Under the pieces are notes generated by a model, which saw only the letters and a program-made list of their open reading frames with translations, was not told the DNA's origin and did not search any database. The translations under genes and the position numbers were made by a program. From Bacillota bacterium (GTDB lineage Bacteria > Bacillota > Sulfobacillia > DUMF01), in contig DUMF01000028.1 of the NCBI GenBank assembly GCA_012840015.1, positions 62,001 to 126,000 on the forward strand: a stretch of DNA of 64,000 bases, in the 5' to 3' direction. The stretch's first letter is position 1. Each line of letters begins with the position of its first letter. This document shows, in pieces, positions 15,134-23,444 of the stretch.

Positions 15134-16212
15134 GCCGACAGGATTTCCTTGCGTATTATCCTGGCCAACGACTTGTAACCTTCTCCAGTTAGATGAACGT
15201 GATCAGCAAACTGATCGGGCGAGATAACACCTGAGAGATCTATATACTGAAACCCGTAGTGGCAAGCCATGTCTTCTAGAAAAGAGTTCAGGCGTACCTC
15301 GTTTCGGACAAAGCCCGGCTCGTTGATTTCGTCTTGCATGAGCTCCGGGTTGATGGGGCTCATGAAGAGGAGCAAGTCCTTACCCTTCTGATGCTCGGCA
15401 ATTCGTTTCAAAAAAGCTACATTCGGATTGGCATCGTCCAACTGCAGCGGTGATGGGTCGAATGTCTTCCGGTACACCGGCTGCTTAAGTAGCTCTTTTA
15501 AGTAGGCTTTTTCCCGCCATGGGCGCGGGTCTCCCTCCTGTATAGGCCTAAGCCCAAGCTTTCGTTCTACCGCTGCTCGGATGAAATCCTTGTATTTCAA
15601 CACGGGGATTCGCGGGTACACTTCATATTCCAGGTATGAGTCAAAGGGATCAGAAGACCATTGCTTTTCGCGGCTGCGGGCCAAGTCTGGGGCTATAGAG
15701 CGATAGGTTTCTAGATCCAATCTTGCTAGTTCTCTCCCCAACCAATAAACGATGGGCGGGTCCGGATCCCGTTTGACGAAACCGGCATACGTAAGGTTCA
15801 ACACGACGTGATCCGTTGATATTCCCCTCTCGTCCAGCATGAGCAACAGCGTGTAAAAGTCTCCCATTTGTGCCGCCGGGATGGCCAGGTTAAAAACCCA
15901 TTCGCACCCGCGGTTCAAAAAGTAGCCGATAGACTGCGTAGGCCCCCCTGGCCCGCTGTACATTATCGAGTCTCCCAAAAGTATGACATAGTCCTCAAGG
16001 TGTTTTTGCCGAATTTCCCGCTTGACCATGTCCAAAGTGGCGCCTACGTCCGCTATGTTGTCCTTGACCACGTCGTAATCCATTCTGTAGTAGTAGACAG
16101 TACTGAGCGGAAGGCAGACCACCAGAAGGATTTGGAACAAGACGAAGAAAACGGCTGAGTAAAGGGCCAGCCTGGCGATATGGGCGAGTGCGTTATTCCT
16201 GTGCAGTTGCAT
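15091..16212 (-). CDS. SGNH/GDSL-type hydrolase-acyltransferase partner of MBOAT
   Basis: An AlgJ/AlgX- or DltD-like extracellular enzyme that would take the acyl group delivered by the MBOAT protein. An N-terminal membrane anchor (about 12-40) is followed by the SGNH fold, with the GDS box at 80-82 (nucleophile Ser82) and the DHVHL box at 337-341 (Asp337, His340). ATG overlaps the end of rpe by 20 bases and its own end overlaps the MBOAT gene by 43. It may be read from the rsgA-rpe transcript. The exact reaction is inferred from the pairing. Confidence 0.82.
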   Translation of the reverse strand: MQLHRNNALAHIARLALYSAVFFVLFQILLVVCLPLSTVYYYRMDYDVVKDNIADVGATLDMVKREIRQKHLEDYVILLGDSIMYSGPGGPTQSIGYFLNRGCEWVFNLAIPAAQMGDFYTLLLMLDERGISTDHVVLNLTYAGFVKRDPDPPIVYWLGRELARLDLETYRSIAPDLARSREKQWSSDPFDSYLEYEVYPRIPVLKYKDFIRAAVERKLGLRPIQEGDPRPWREKAYLKELLKQPVYRKTFDPSPLQLDDANPNVAFLKRIAEHQKGKDLLLFMSPINPELMQDEINEPGFVRNEVRLNSFLEDMACHYGFQYIDLSGVISPDQFADHVHLTGEGYKSLARIIRKEILSAWGVAPWVSTHHSS

Positions 16213-16861
16213 CCTTGATCTTTTTCACCGCCTTCACCCTGTCTCTTTCGCCAAAAATAGATGAACCGGCCACCAGTATACTTACGCCTGAACGAACCAG
16301 TCGAGGAGCGTTCGCAGCATTTACGCCGCCGTCTACTTCGATTTCCAGCGCGCTAGAAGCAGTCGGGTAACGCTTCAGCAACCTTTCTAACTTGTCGAAA
16401 GAAGAATCGATGAACTTCTGGCCACCAAACCCGGGGTCCACGCTCATTATGAGCAGTAAGTCAATCGCTCCCAGCACCTCTTCCGCAGCCCCTACCGGCG
16501 TTCCTGGGTTCAACGCGACTCCCGCCTTGACTCCATAACTTCGGATAAGTGCGACGTTTCTGTGCAAATGGGGCGTTGCTTCTGCATGCACGGTAATGTA
16601 ATCCGCACCCGCTTCGACGAATCTCTCGATGAAACGCTCCGGAAGCTCGATCATTAGATGCACGTCTAGAGGCAGACGCGTGACCTTCCTGACTGCTGCT
16701 ACTACAGGTGGACCGAAGGTAATGTTCGGCACGAAATCGCCATCCATAACGTCGATATGAAGTAGATCTACTCCAGCTTCTTCCACCTGCCTGATTTCGT
16801 CGGCCAGCCTCGAAAAATCTGCAGCCAAAAGGGACGCTCCAATTTTTACCGCTTTACCCAT
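16193..16861 (-). CDS. rpe: Ribulose-phosphate 3-epimerase
   Basis: Interconverts ribulose 5-phosphate and xylulose 5-phosphate in the pentose phosphate pathway. The 222-residue TIM barrel shows DLLHIDVMDGDFVPN, LPLDVHLMIE, LLIMSVDPGFGGQKF and EVDGGVNAANAP, with the metal-binding His and Asp residues of the family. ATG overlaps rsgA by 16 bases. This order (rsgA-rpe) is the usual Firmicutes one. Confidence 0.95.
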   Translation of the reverse strand: MGKAVKIGASLLAADFSRLADEIRQVEEAGVDLLHIDVMDGDFVPNITFGPPVVAAVRKVTRLPLDVHLMIELPERFIERFVEAGADYITVHAEATPHLHRNVALIRSYGVKAGVALNPGTPVGAAEEVLGAIDLLLIMSVDPGFGGQKFIDSSFDKLERLLKRYPTASSALEIEVDGGVNAANAPRLVRSGVSILVAGSSIFGERDRVKAVKKIKDATAQE

Positions 16862-17736
16862 TTCCCCGCTTCCTCCGCTTCCATGATCTCATCCAGCATG
16901 TCCAGGTAGTTCTCGTATCTGGTTGGGCTTACCTCGCCCGCCTCGAGAGCTCGCAACACGGCGCAGCCTTTCTCGCCTCTGTGAAGGCACGATCTGAATT
17001 CACAGCCGACCATTTTGCGCGCTATTTCAGGGAACAGCAGCCCAAGCTCGGAAGAAGAGATACTGTCGCAATTCAGCCGCTGAAACCCGGGGGTATCCGC
17101 CACATACCCTCCCCCTTCAAGCCTGAATAACTCCACGCTTCTCGTGGTATGGCGTCCTTCGTCCCACTTACCCAGATCGCCAACCCGAAGCTTCAGCCGC
17201 GGGTTGATGGCATTCAGCAGACTCGATTTACCTACTCCGCTTTGACCGCTGAATACGCTAATCTGGCCTCTGAGTAACTGCACGAGCTCGTCGATTCCTG
17301 CACCGGTCTTTGCACTCGTCACCACCACAGGATACCCGATCCGCCGATATGTGTCGATTAGATCACGTGCATCTCCAGGCTCGTTAAGATCTGATTTATT
17401 CAGGCAGATTATGGGAGATATTCCTTTATTTTCCGCCACCACCAGTATCTTATCGAGGAGCCTGAGGTTGAGAGAAGGGTGTTTCAGAGTAATCACGGCC
17501 ACCACACGTGAGACGTTGGCTATGCTCGGCCTCTCCAGGCAGCTGGTTCGAGGTTCGATATCCTCTATCACTCCCTCTTGCGGCCCAAGCCGCTCATATT
17601 TAACTACGTCTCCGGGTAGTATCCTACCCGCCTCTTTGACTTTTTTTCGAACAGTACATCGTAATATGGTATTCTCAGCAGTCTCCACGAAGGCAAAACC
17701 GCCTATGGTCTTAATGACTCTCCCGGTGAGCATCAT
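16846..17736 (-). CDS. rsgA: Ribosome small-subunit GTPase RsgA
   Basis: A circularly permuted GTPase that checks late 30S maturation. An N-terminal OB fold (MLTGRVIKTIGGFAFVET) is followed by the G domain in permuted order: G4 LNKSD, G1 GQSGVGKSSLL and G3 DTPG. A zinc site follows (CEFRSCLHRGEKGC). The frame opens eight codons earlier, but ATG at 17736 follows AAGGAG of the kinase end and gives the family N-terminus (296 residues). It lies directly after prkC, as in Bacillus. Confidence 0.94.
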   Translation of the reverse strand: MMLTGRVIKTIGGFAFVETAENTILRCTVRKKVKEAGRILPGDVVKYERLGPQEGVIEDIEPRTSCLERPSIANVSRVVAVITLKHPSLNLRLLDKILVVAENKGISPIICLNKSDLNEPGDARDLIDTYRRIGYPVVVTSAKTGAGIDELVQLLRGQISVFSGQSGVGKSSLLNAINPRLKLRVGDLGKWDEGRHTTRSVELFRLEGGGYVADTPGFQRLNCDSISSSELGLLFPEIARKMVGCEFRSCLHRGEKGCAVLRALEAGEVSPTRYENYLDMLDEIMEAEEAGKWVKR

Positions 17737-17740
17737 TCGC

Positions 17741-19618
17741 TCAGAGCAACTCCTTCTCAAACCCTAGAGCGCCATCATATGTCACTGACAGAGTCGCCCG
17801 GTTTCCCCACCATTCTATTTCCATTTTTATATCAGCACCAACTGGGTGCGGCCTGTTGTACACCTCTCTAACACCGAGACTGTCACTTACCGTAGCCCGG
17901 ACCTGGACCGGCCCTGGTCTACCCGTAGGTACTTTGAATTGAACGACCGACTTGTGGGCCGTCCCCCTGCCAAGGCTGACCGCCAAATTCACTGGGGTAT
18001 GCACCGGTACTTCCTGAGAAGGCTTCGGATCCTGGTCCATGACTAATCCCGCTGCCATCGGCCCTTCTCTCAGAGTCACTTCCCCTTTGTCGAGGCCCAA
18101 ACCTTCGATCTGTTTCAGTACCGCCTCCAGGGGCTGCCCAGTGAAATTCGGCACTACCACCTTCGTTGGTTCCACGCCCTTCGAGACTTCAAGGTCCACG
18201 AGAGTACCTTTCGCCACCCGAGTGTTGGCTTTGGGGTTTTGAGATATTACATAGTCCTGCGGTACTTGCGGATGGAAGCTCAGTACCACGCTGCCCACAT
18301 CGAGCCCGCTCGCATGGAGAAGCGCGGTAGCCTCCGTTGTAGAACGTCCCGTGACGTCAGGCACGGTGGCATATTCTTGTCCGCGGGAAATCCACAAGCT
18401 AATCTTCCGGCGGGCCTTAACCTGGCTTCCAGCCTCAGGGGATTGGGATATGACGTAGCTTACCGGTACTTTTTCGTCATAGCGCTCTCCCACGACCTCG
18501 TAACCGAGTTGCATGCTCGCCAGGATTTTTTGGGCTTCGCTCAAGGGTTTGTTGGTGACATCGGGCACGTTGATCGTCGGCACGTTTATCCAAGCGTATA
18601 CCCACTGGTAGGCAAAATAGACGAGAAACGCCGCCAAGGCTACTAAAAGGACTGCCTTGAGGGGCAGATGCTTTTTCTTTTTGTGAGGTTGCGCTTCGCT
18701 CAAAACAGTCTCGTCGGCCGGCAGTCCGTTTAAGCCCTCGTCAGGTAGCTCGCTTGGGGGCACCGCGCCCGGCAGCCGCTTTGGGTCTGCACTCGTGTTA
18801 AGAGTGAACATGCAATCCCTAATCGCCTTGAGCATTTCTTCCGCTGAGGCGAACCTAAGCGCCTGGTTCTTTTCCAACGCTTTCATCACGATGTTCTCCA
18901 CAGCCGGGCTGATTTCAGCATTTACCGTCGAAGGTGGCTTGGGTTTCTCCTGCATGTGTTTCACAGCAATGCTGACGGGGTTTTCGCCGTCGAAGGGCAA
19001 TTGCCCGGTAAGCATTTCGTACATCACGACACCCAGCGAGTAAAGGTCCGACCTTTCTGAAGTAAAACCACCCCGGGCTTGTTCAGGCGAAAAATAGTGT
19101 GCCGAGCCCATGACGGAACCGGAGTTAGTAAGTGTGGCGTCCGCCGCAGCGCGAGCAATACCGAAATCTGCTACCTTTACCCGACCATCTTTTGTGATCA
19201 TGATGTTATGCGGCTTTATGTCCCGGTGGATCACATGCCTGCGGTGAGCATGATCAAGGGCGGAACAAATCTCCGCCGCAATGCTCAGGGCGTCATATAC
19301 TGGTAAGCGTCCTCGTCTCTTGATATACTGCTTTAACGTCTCTCCGGCGATGTACTCCATCACGATATAATGAACGCCGTGGTAATCACCAACGTCGAAA
19401 ATGCTCACTATGTTTGGATGAGACAAGCTTGCGGCCGCCTGTGCTTCTCGTTTAAACCTTTTCAACAACTCGGGATCGCTGCAAAACTGAGGTCGCAACA
19501 TCTTCACCGCAACGGTCCTGCCCAAATAGTTGTCGTAGGCACGGTAGACCACAGCCATGCCGCCCCCACCCAACTGTCCGAGGATCTCGTACCTGCCTCC
19601 CAACACTTTCCCGATCAC
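17741..19618 (-). CDS. prkC: PASTA-domain serine/threonine kinase PrkC
   Basis: A membrane kinase that senses muropeptides or lipid II and helps control growth and germination. The kinase domain spans about 10-265 with GGGGMAVVY, Lys39, HRDIKPHN (Asp133) and DFG at 151-153. One membrane segment lies near 323-345. Three PASTA repeats (about 350-550) follow, each with the VPDVTG- or VPNFTG-type opening, then a tail of about 75 residues. GTG at 19618 overlaps the phosphatase stop as GTGA, so kinase and phosphatase are translated as a pair. Confidence 0.95.
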   Translation of the reverse strand: MIGKVLGGRYEILGQLGGGGMAVVYRAYDNYLGRTVAVKMLRPQFCSDPELLKRFKREAQAAASLSHPNIVSIFDVGDYHGVHYIVMEYIAGETLKQYIKRRGRLPVYDALSIAAEICSALDHAHRRHVIHRDIKPHNIMITKDGRVKVADFGIARAAADATLTNSGSVMGSAHYFSPEQARGGFTSERSDLYSLGVVMYEMLTGQLPFDGENPVSIAVKHMQEKPKPPSTVNAEISPAVENIVMKALEKNQALRFASAEEMLKAIRDCMFTLNTSADPKRLPGAVPPSELPDEGLNGLPADETVLSEAQPHKKKKHLPLKAVLLVALAAFLVYFAYQWVYAWINVPTINVPDVTNKPLSEAQKILASMQLGYEVVGERYDEKVPVSYVISQSPEAGSQVKARRKISLWISRGQEYATVPDVTGRSTTEATALLHASGLDVGSVVLSFHPQVPQDYVISQNPKANTRVAKGTLVDLEVSKGVEPTKVVVPNFTGQPLEAVLKQIEGLGLDKGEVTLREGPMAAGLVMDQDPKPSQEVPVHTPVNLAVSLGRGTAHKSVVQFKVPTGRPGPVQVRATVSDSLGVREVYNRPHPVGADIKMEIEWWGNRATLSVTYDGALGFEKELL

Positions 19619-20376
19619 GCGGTGTCACCTTCTTTTCCCAGCCAAACAGCCACTACAGTGACATCATCGGTGGCACCGTTCTTCACTGCTAGTTCTCCCA
19701 ACGCTTTGGCAAGTTCCGGAAACTTCTCCTCAGATGCGTAAAGGGTAGTCACAGCAGGGATATCGACACTCTCCACAGCTGTAGTCAACCCGTCGGTGCA
19801 AAGTATGAGTATGTCGCCCGGTTTCGCCTGAAGCTCGGTAAGGTCAAGGCGCAGAGCACGATGAGTACCCACAGAGTTAGTCAGCAAGTTCTTCTTCGGA
19901 TGATGCATGGCTTGACGCTCAGTCAGATTTCCGTTCTTGACCATTTCCCCTACAATCGAATGATCTTGGGTGAGCTGGCTAATCTCATTGCCCGACACAA
20001 GGTATGCCCTGCTATCGCCGACGTGCGCGAGCCACACGTGTTCTCCCTTGATCAGCGCAGCGGTTAACGTCGTCCCCATACAGGGCTCACCATACTTATT
20101 GAACCCTTTCAGGTAAATGAATTCATTCGCCCATCCCACGGACGCCTCCAGGCACCGCATTTCGTTCCCGTGGTCCATTTCATCCTTCAGAAACTCACGC
20201 AGCTTTGCAGCGACGGAGGCCACAGCAAGTTCAGATGCCACTTCGCCCGAGATTAAGCCGCCTATCCCATCCGCGACAGCCGCGAGGTAGTATCCCGAAA
20301 CCAAATGTTCGACTGCCAGACTATCCTGATTTCGTTCTCTGGTTGAGCCCTTAGCAGTATGAGTAGCCACTCTCAT
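19615..20376 (-). CDS. prpC: PP2C-type protein phosphatase Stp/PrpC
   Basis: Removes phosphate from targets of PrkC. The 253 residues show the PPM metal-site motifs: RNQDS near the N-terminus, AVADGIGG, LAHVGDSRAY, LTQDHS, LCTDGL and GATDDVT. ATG overlaps the rlmN stop by four bases and its end overlaps prkC by four. The rlmN-prpC-prkC order is conserved in Firmicutes. Confidence 0.95.
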   Translation of the reverse strand: MRVATHTAKGSTRERNQDSLAVEHLVSGYYLAAVADGIGGLISGEVASELAVASVAAKLREFLKDEMDHGNEMRCLEASVGWANEFIYLKGFNKYGEPCMGTTLTAALIKGEHVWLAHVGDSRAYLVSGNEISQLTQDHSIVGEMVKNGNLTERQAMHHPKKNLLTNSVGTHRALRLDLTELQAKPGDILILCTDGLTTAVESVDIPAVTTLYASEEKFPELAKALGELAVKNGATDDVTVVAVWLGKEGDTA

Positions 20377-21428
20377 GGTTTAGCCGGCCCCCTTTCTGTC
20401 AACCTTCGCAACTGCCCGCACGCCGCCGCGGTGCCCGCCCCGATTTCTCTTCGCACAGTGACGTTGATGCCCTTATCCCTCAAGATCTCAGCAAACTCGC
20501 ACACCCGTTCCCTGGACGGTCTTTCAAACTGCCTCTCCGGAACAGGGTTATAGGGAATGAGGTTTACGTGGCACGCCATGTCTCGTAACAGCGAAGCAAG
20601 TCTCGAGGCGTCTTGTGCAGAATCGTTGACCCCTTTCATCAGAGTATATTCGATAGTAACCCGCCTGCCAGTGACCCTAAAGTACGTTTTGCAAGCTTCG
20701 AGGAGCTCGCTGAGAGGATATCTTCTGTTGATCGGCATCAACTTGTCCCGCAACGAATCCACAGGCGCGTGCAGAGAGACGGATAGAGTGACCGGTATGC
20801 CTTCTTGAGATAATCGTATAATCTGAGGAACATGTCCACAGGTCGAAATGGTCATCCGCCTATAACTTATGTTCATGCCTTCGCGACAGTTCATGATCCT
20901 GAGGAACCGTACGAGCGATTCATAGTTCTCCATTGGTTCGCCGATCCCCATGACCACGATGCGCGAAATGTGGTGCCCTTCCTGCCGGCTTACACGCTCT
21001 GCTGCTATCACCTGGCCGCACATCTCTCCGGTCGTCAGATTGCGCTTGAGCCCTCCCAAAGTAGACGCACACATCGCACACCCCATCGCACATCCCAACT
21101 GAGACGATACACACACCGAAGTGCCATACTCATACCTGAGCACCACGGATTCTACAGCCTCTCCGTCAGGTACCCTTAACAACAACTTCGTTGAACCCTG
21201 CGGGTCGTCCTTACGCTGCAACACCTCAAGATTTGTTATTCTAGCCCTGTTTCGGAGCTCCTGCCTGAAATCTTTGGGTAAATTGGACATTTCGGAGACG
21301 TCAGCTTTCAGCTTCTTGTGCATCCACTGGAATAGTTGCACGCCTCTATACCGAGGTGCTCCCATGTCTTCCACGAACGCCTGGATCTCTGTCAACTCCA
21401 TCCCGAGCAGGTCCGGTTTTTCAACCAC
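20373..21428 (-). CDS. rlmN: Dual-specificity 23S rRNA/tRNA adenine-C2 methyltransferase RlmN
   Basis: A radical SAM enzyme that methylates A2503 of 23S rRNA and A37 of some tRNAs. The 351 residues contain the cluster motif CAMGCAMC (Cx3Cx2C), GIGEPMENY, TISTCGHVP and the second catalytic cysteine near the end (GTAAACGQLR). It starts at GTG 21428, overlapping rsmB by eight bases, with GAGG at a normal distance. Confidence 0.95.
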   Translation of the reverse strand: MVEKPDLLGMELTEIQAFVEDMGAPRYRGVQLFQWMHKKLKADVSEMSNLPKDFRQELRNRARITNLEVLQRKDDPQGSTKLLLRVPDGEAVESVVLRYEYGTSVCVSSQLGCAMGCAMCASTLGGLKRNLTTGEMCGQVIAAERVSRQEGHHISRIVVMGIGEPMENYESLVRFLRIMNCREGMNISYRRMTISTCGHVPQIIRLSQEGIPVTLSVSLHAPVDSLRDKLMPINRRYPLSELLEACKTYFRVTGRRVTIEYTLMKGVNDSAQDASRLASLLRDMACHVNLIPYNPVPERQFERPSRERVCEFAEILRDKGINVTVRREIGAGTAAACGQLRRLTERGPAKP

Positions 21429-22761
21429 GCTTGATCATCCTCGCCGCAAAGAAACCATCGGTACCGTGTATATGAGGCATAAGCCTCAAAAACTTCCCCG
21501 ACAGAGCGCTTTCAGGTAGTGCCTCAAACCCGTGACGCACGTCATCGAGCTCGAAATCCGGGTGGTTCTTGAGGAACCAATCTACCTGTCCCTCGTTCTC
21601 CATCGGGTTTATCGTGCATGTGCTGTACACCATCACGCCGTGCGGGCGAAGGCAGGCTGCGCCTGCCAACATGAGCTCCCTCTGCACATCCACGAGCCCC
21701 TCGAATCTATCCGAGCTCATCCGCCATTTCAGATCGACCCGCCGCCTTAACACACCCATCCCGGAACAAGGCACGTCCAGTAACACCTTGTCCGCAACCG
21801 GCCCGAAGGCGGTTGCTTCGCGGCGCGCGTCACCATCTACTATCTCCACGATTCCGACACCCATCCGCCGGCAAGCTTCCTCGACCATCCTCGCTCGTTC
21901 ACGATGCAGCTCGAAAGCCACGATTCTTCCCAGGCCCCCCATGAGAGCCGCCAGATGCGTTGTCTTCCCTCCTGGGCCCGCGCACAGATCGAAAACCGTT
22001 TCTCCTCCTTCCGGGCACAGCACTCGACTCACCAACATAGCCGCCTCGTCCTGAACATAATATAGCCCTTCCCGAAACCATCGCGTCCCTGCTGGATCCC
22101 CGGCTCCTTCCAACACGAGTCCTTCGGGCGCGAGCTCACACTCGAAAGCTAAAATGCCGTCATTCCCCATATCAGCTTTGAGCTGGGCCCGGGTAGTCTT
22201 TAACGTGTTTGTCCTTATAGTCACCGGCGGCCTTTCGCTGCTGGCGAGACAGAGCCTTCGCGTCTCCTCGAAGCCGAGGTAATCGCTCCAGAGCCGTACA
22301 AGCCATTCGGGCACGGACGATTCCAGGGCCAGTCGCTTGACAGGGTCGGCTTCTAAAATGAGGCACCCGGAATCGGCTACTTTCCTTAACACAGCGTTGA
22401 CCAGCGACGCGGTACCCTTGTGCCCGTATATCTTTGCGAGTTTTACGGATTCGTCGACGGCAGCGTGAGGGGGAACGTGCATGAAAAGGAGTTGATATGC
22501 ACCCAAGCGGAGGATGTTTCGGATGACCGGCGGTAGGTGTAATAAAGGGCGTTTGAGAAAAAGCTCGAGCTGGTAGTCTATCGTATTGAGCCGGCGCAAG
22601 CTACCGTAAACCAGTTCAGTAACCAGGGAGCGATCCGCGGCCGGCAACTCGCTCCGAGCCAAAGCGTTCGACAATGCCACATCCGCGTACGCTCCCCGAT
22701 AAACGACCCGATTGAGAACGCCAAGTGCCACCTGGCGTGCCTCTTTAGAGTGCTCCTTCAA
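21421..22761 (-). CDS. rsmB: 16S rRNA (cytosine-967-C5)-methyltransferase RsmB
   Basis: Methylates C967 of 16S rRNA. An N-terminal NusB-like domain (about 1-140) precedes a SAM domain with DLCAGPGGKTTHLA and the two catalytic cysteine motifs LDVPCSGMGVLRR and YSTCTINPMENE. The 446-residue length fits. It starts at TTG 22761, overlapping the peptidase stop as TTGA. Confidence 0.95.
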   Translation of the reverse strand: MKEHSKEARQVALGVLNRVVYRGAYADVALSNALARSELPAADRSLVTELVYGSLRRLNTIDYQLELFLKRPLLHLPPVIRNILRLGAYQLLFMHVPPHAAVDESVKLAKIYGHKGTASLVNAVLRKVADSGCLILEADPVKRLALESSVPEWLVRLWSDYLGFEETRRLCLASSERPPVTIRTNTLKTTRAQLKADMGNDGILAFECELAPEGLVLEGAGDPAGTRWFREGLYYVQDEAAMLVSRVLCPEGGETVFDLCAGPGGKTTHLAALMGGLGRIVAFELHRERARMVEEACRRMGVGIVEIVDGDARREATAFGPVADKVLLDVPCSGMGVLRRRVDLKWRMSSDRFEGLVDVQRELMLAGAACLRPHGVMVYSTCTINPMENEGQVDWFLKNHPDFELDDVRHGFEALPESALSGKFLRLMPHIHGTDGFFAARMIKRG

Positions 22762-23441
22762 TCCCGCCGGGACCGAAGGATCAACAGTCTCGCCAACTGC
22801 GCCACGGCCATCGCTGTGGCCGCCAGGTAAGTCAGAGCAGCGGCGCTAAGCACTTCCCTGGCCGGGCCGATTTCCTGGGGTCCCAGGTAACCCTCACCTT
22901 CAAGGAGTTCGATAGCTCTCGCGGACGCGTTATATTCGACCGGAAGCGTCACTATCTGGAACATAACCGCAGCAAAGAAGAGAACGATGCCTATATCCAT
23001 CAGACCGCCGATGCCGAAGAACAATCCCAAGAGAAAAAGCGGCCACGCAAGTTGGGAGCCGAATTGCGCGATTGGGAGGATGTTATTACGAAGCGCTAGT
23101 GGGAAATAGCCGGTATCATGTTGGATCGCATGCCCGACTTCGTGGGCAGCCACTCCGAGAGCCGCCACCGAGCGGCTATTATATACGCTCGGCGAGAGCC
23201 TAAGCACCCGCTCCCGGGGATCATAATGATCCCCCAGTTCCCGATCCGTCATCTCTATTCGGACATCCCCTAGTCCCACTCTGTAAAGGAGGTCTGCAGC
23301 TACCTGCGCCCCTGTCATGCCTCTCGCTGCCAGATACCCTGCGTACTTCCTGAACGTGGTACTGACTTTCGACTGGGCGTAGAAAGCCAAGATCAGGGCA
23401 AGGAAAACCAAGATTAGCCCCGAATCGCCATAATAGAGCAT
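22758..23441 (-). CDS. YugP-type zinc metallopeptidase
   Basis: A 227-residue membrane protein with a gluzincin-like HEVGHAIQHD motif after AALGVAAHEV, an N-terminal membrane anchor and two further hydrophobic segments. It belongs to the YugP (DUF2268-like, neutral zinc metallopeptidase) family, whose substrate is not known. It is placed between def-fmt and rsmB on the same transcript: ATG lies three bases after the def-fmt stop. Confidence 0.9.
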   Translation of the reverse strand: MLYYGDSGLILVFLALILAFYAQSKVSTTFRKYAGYLAARGMTGAQVAADLLYRVGLGDVRIEMTDRELGDHYDPRERVLRLSPSVYNSRSVAALGVAAHEVGHAIQHDTGYFPLALRNNILPIAQFGSQLAWPLFLLGLFFGIGGLMDIGIVLFFAAVMFQIVTLPVEYNASARAIELLEGEGYLGPQEIGPAREVLSAAALTYLAATAMAVAQLARLLILRSRRD

Positions 23442-23444
23442 AAC

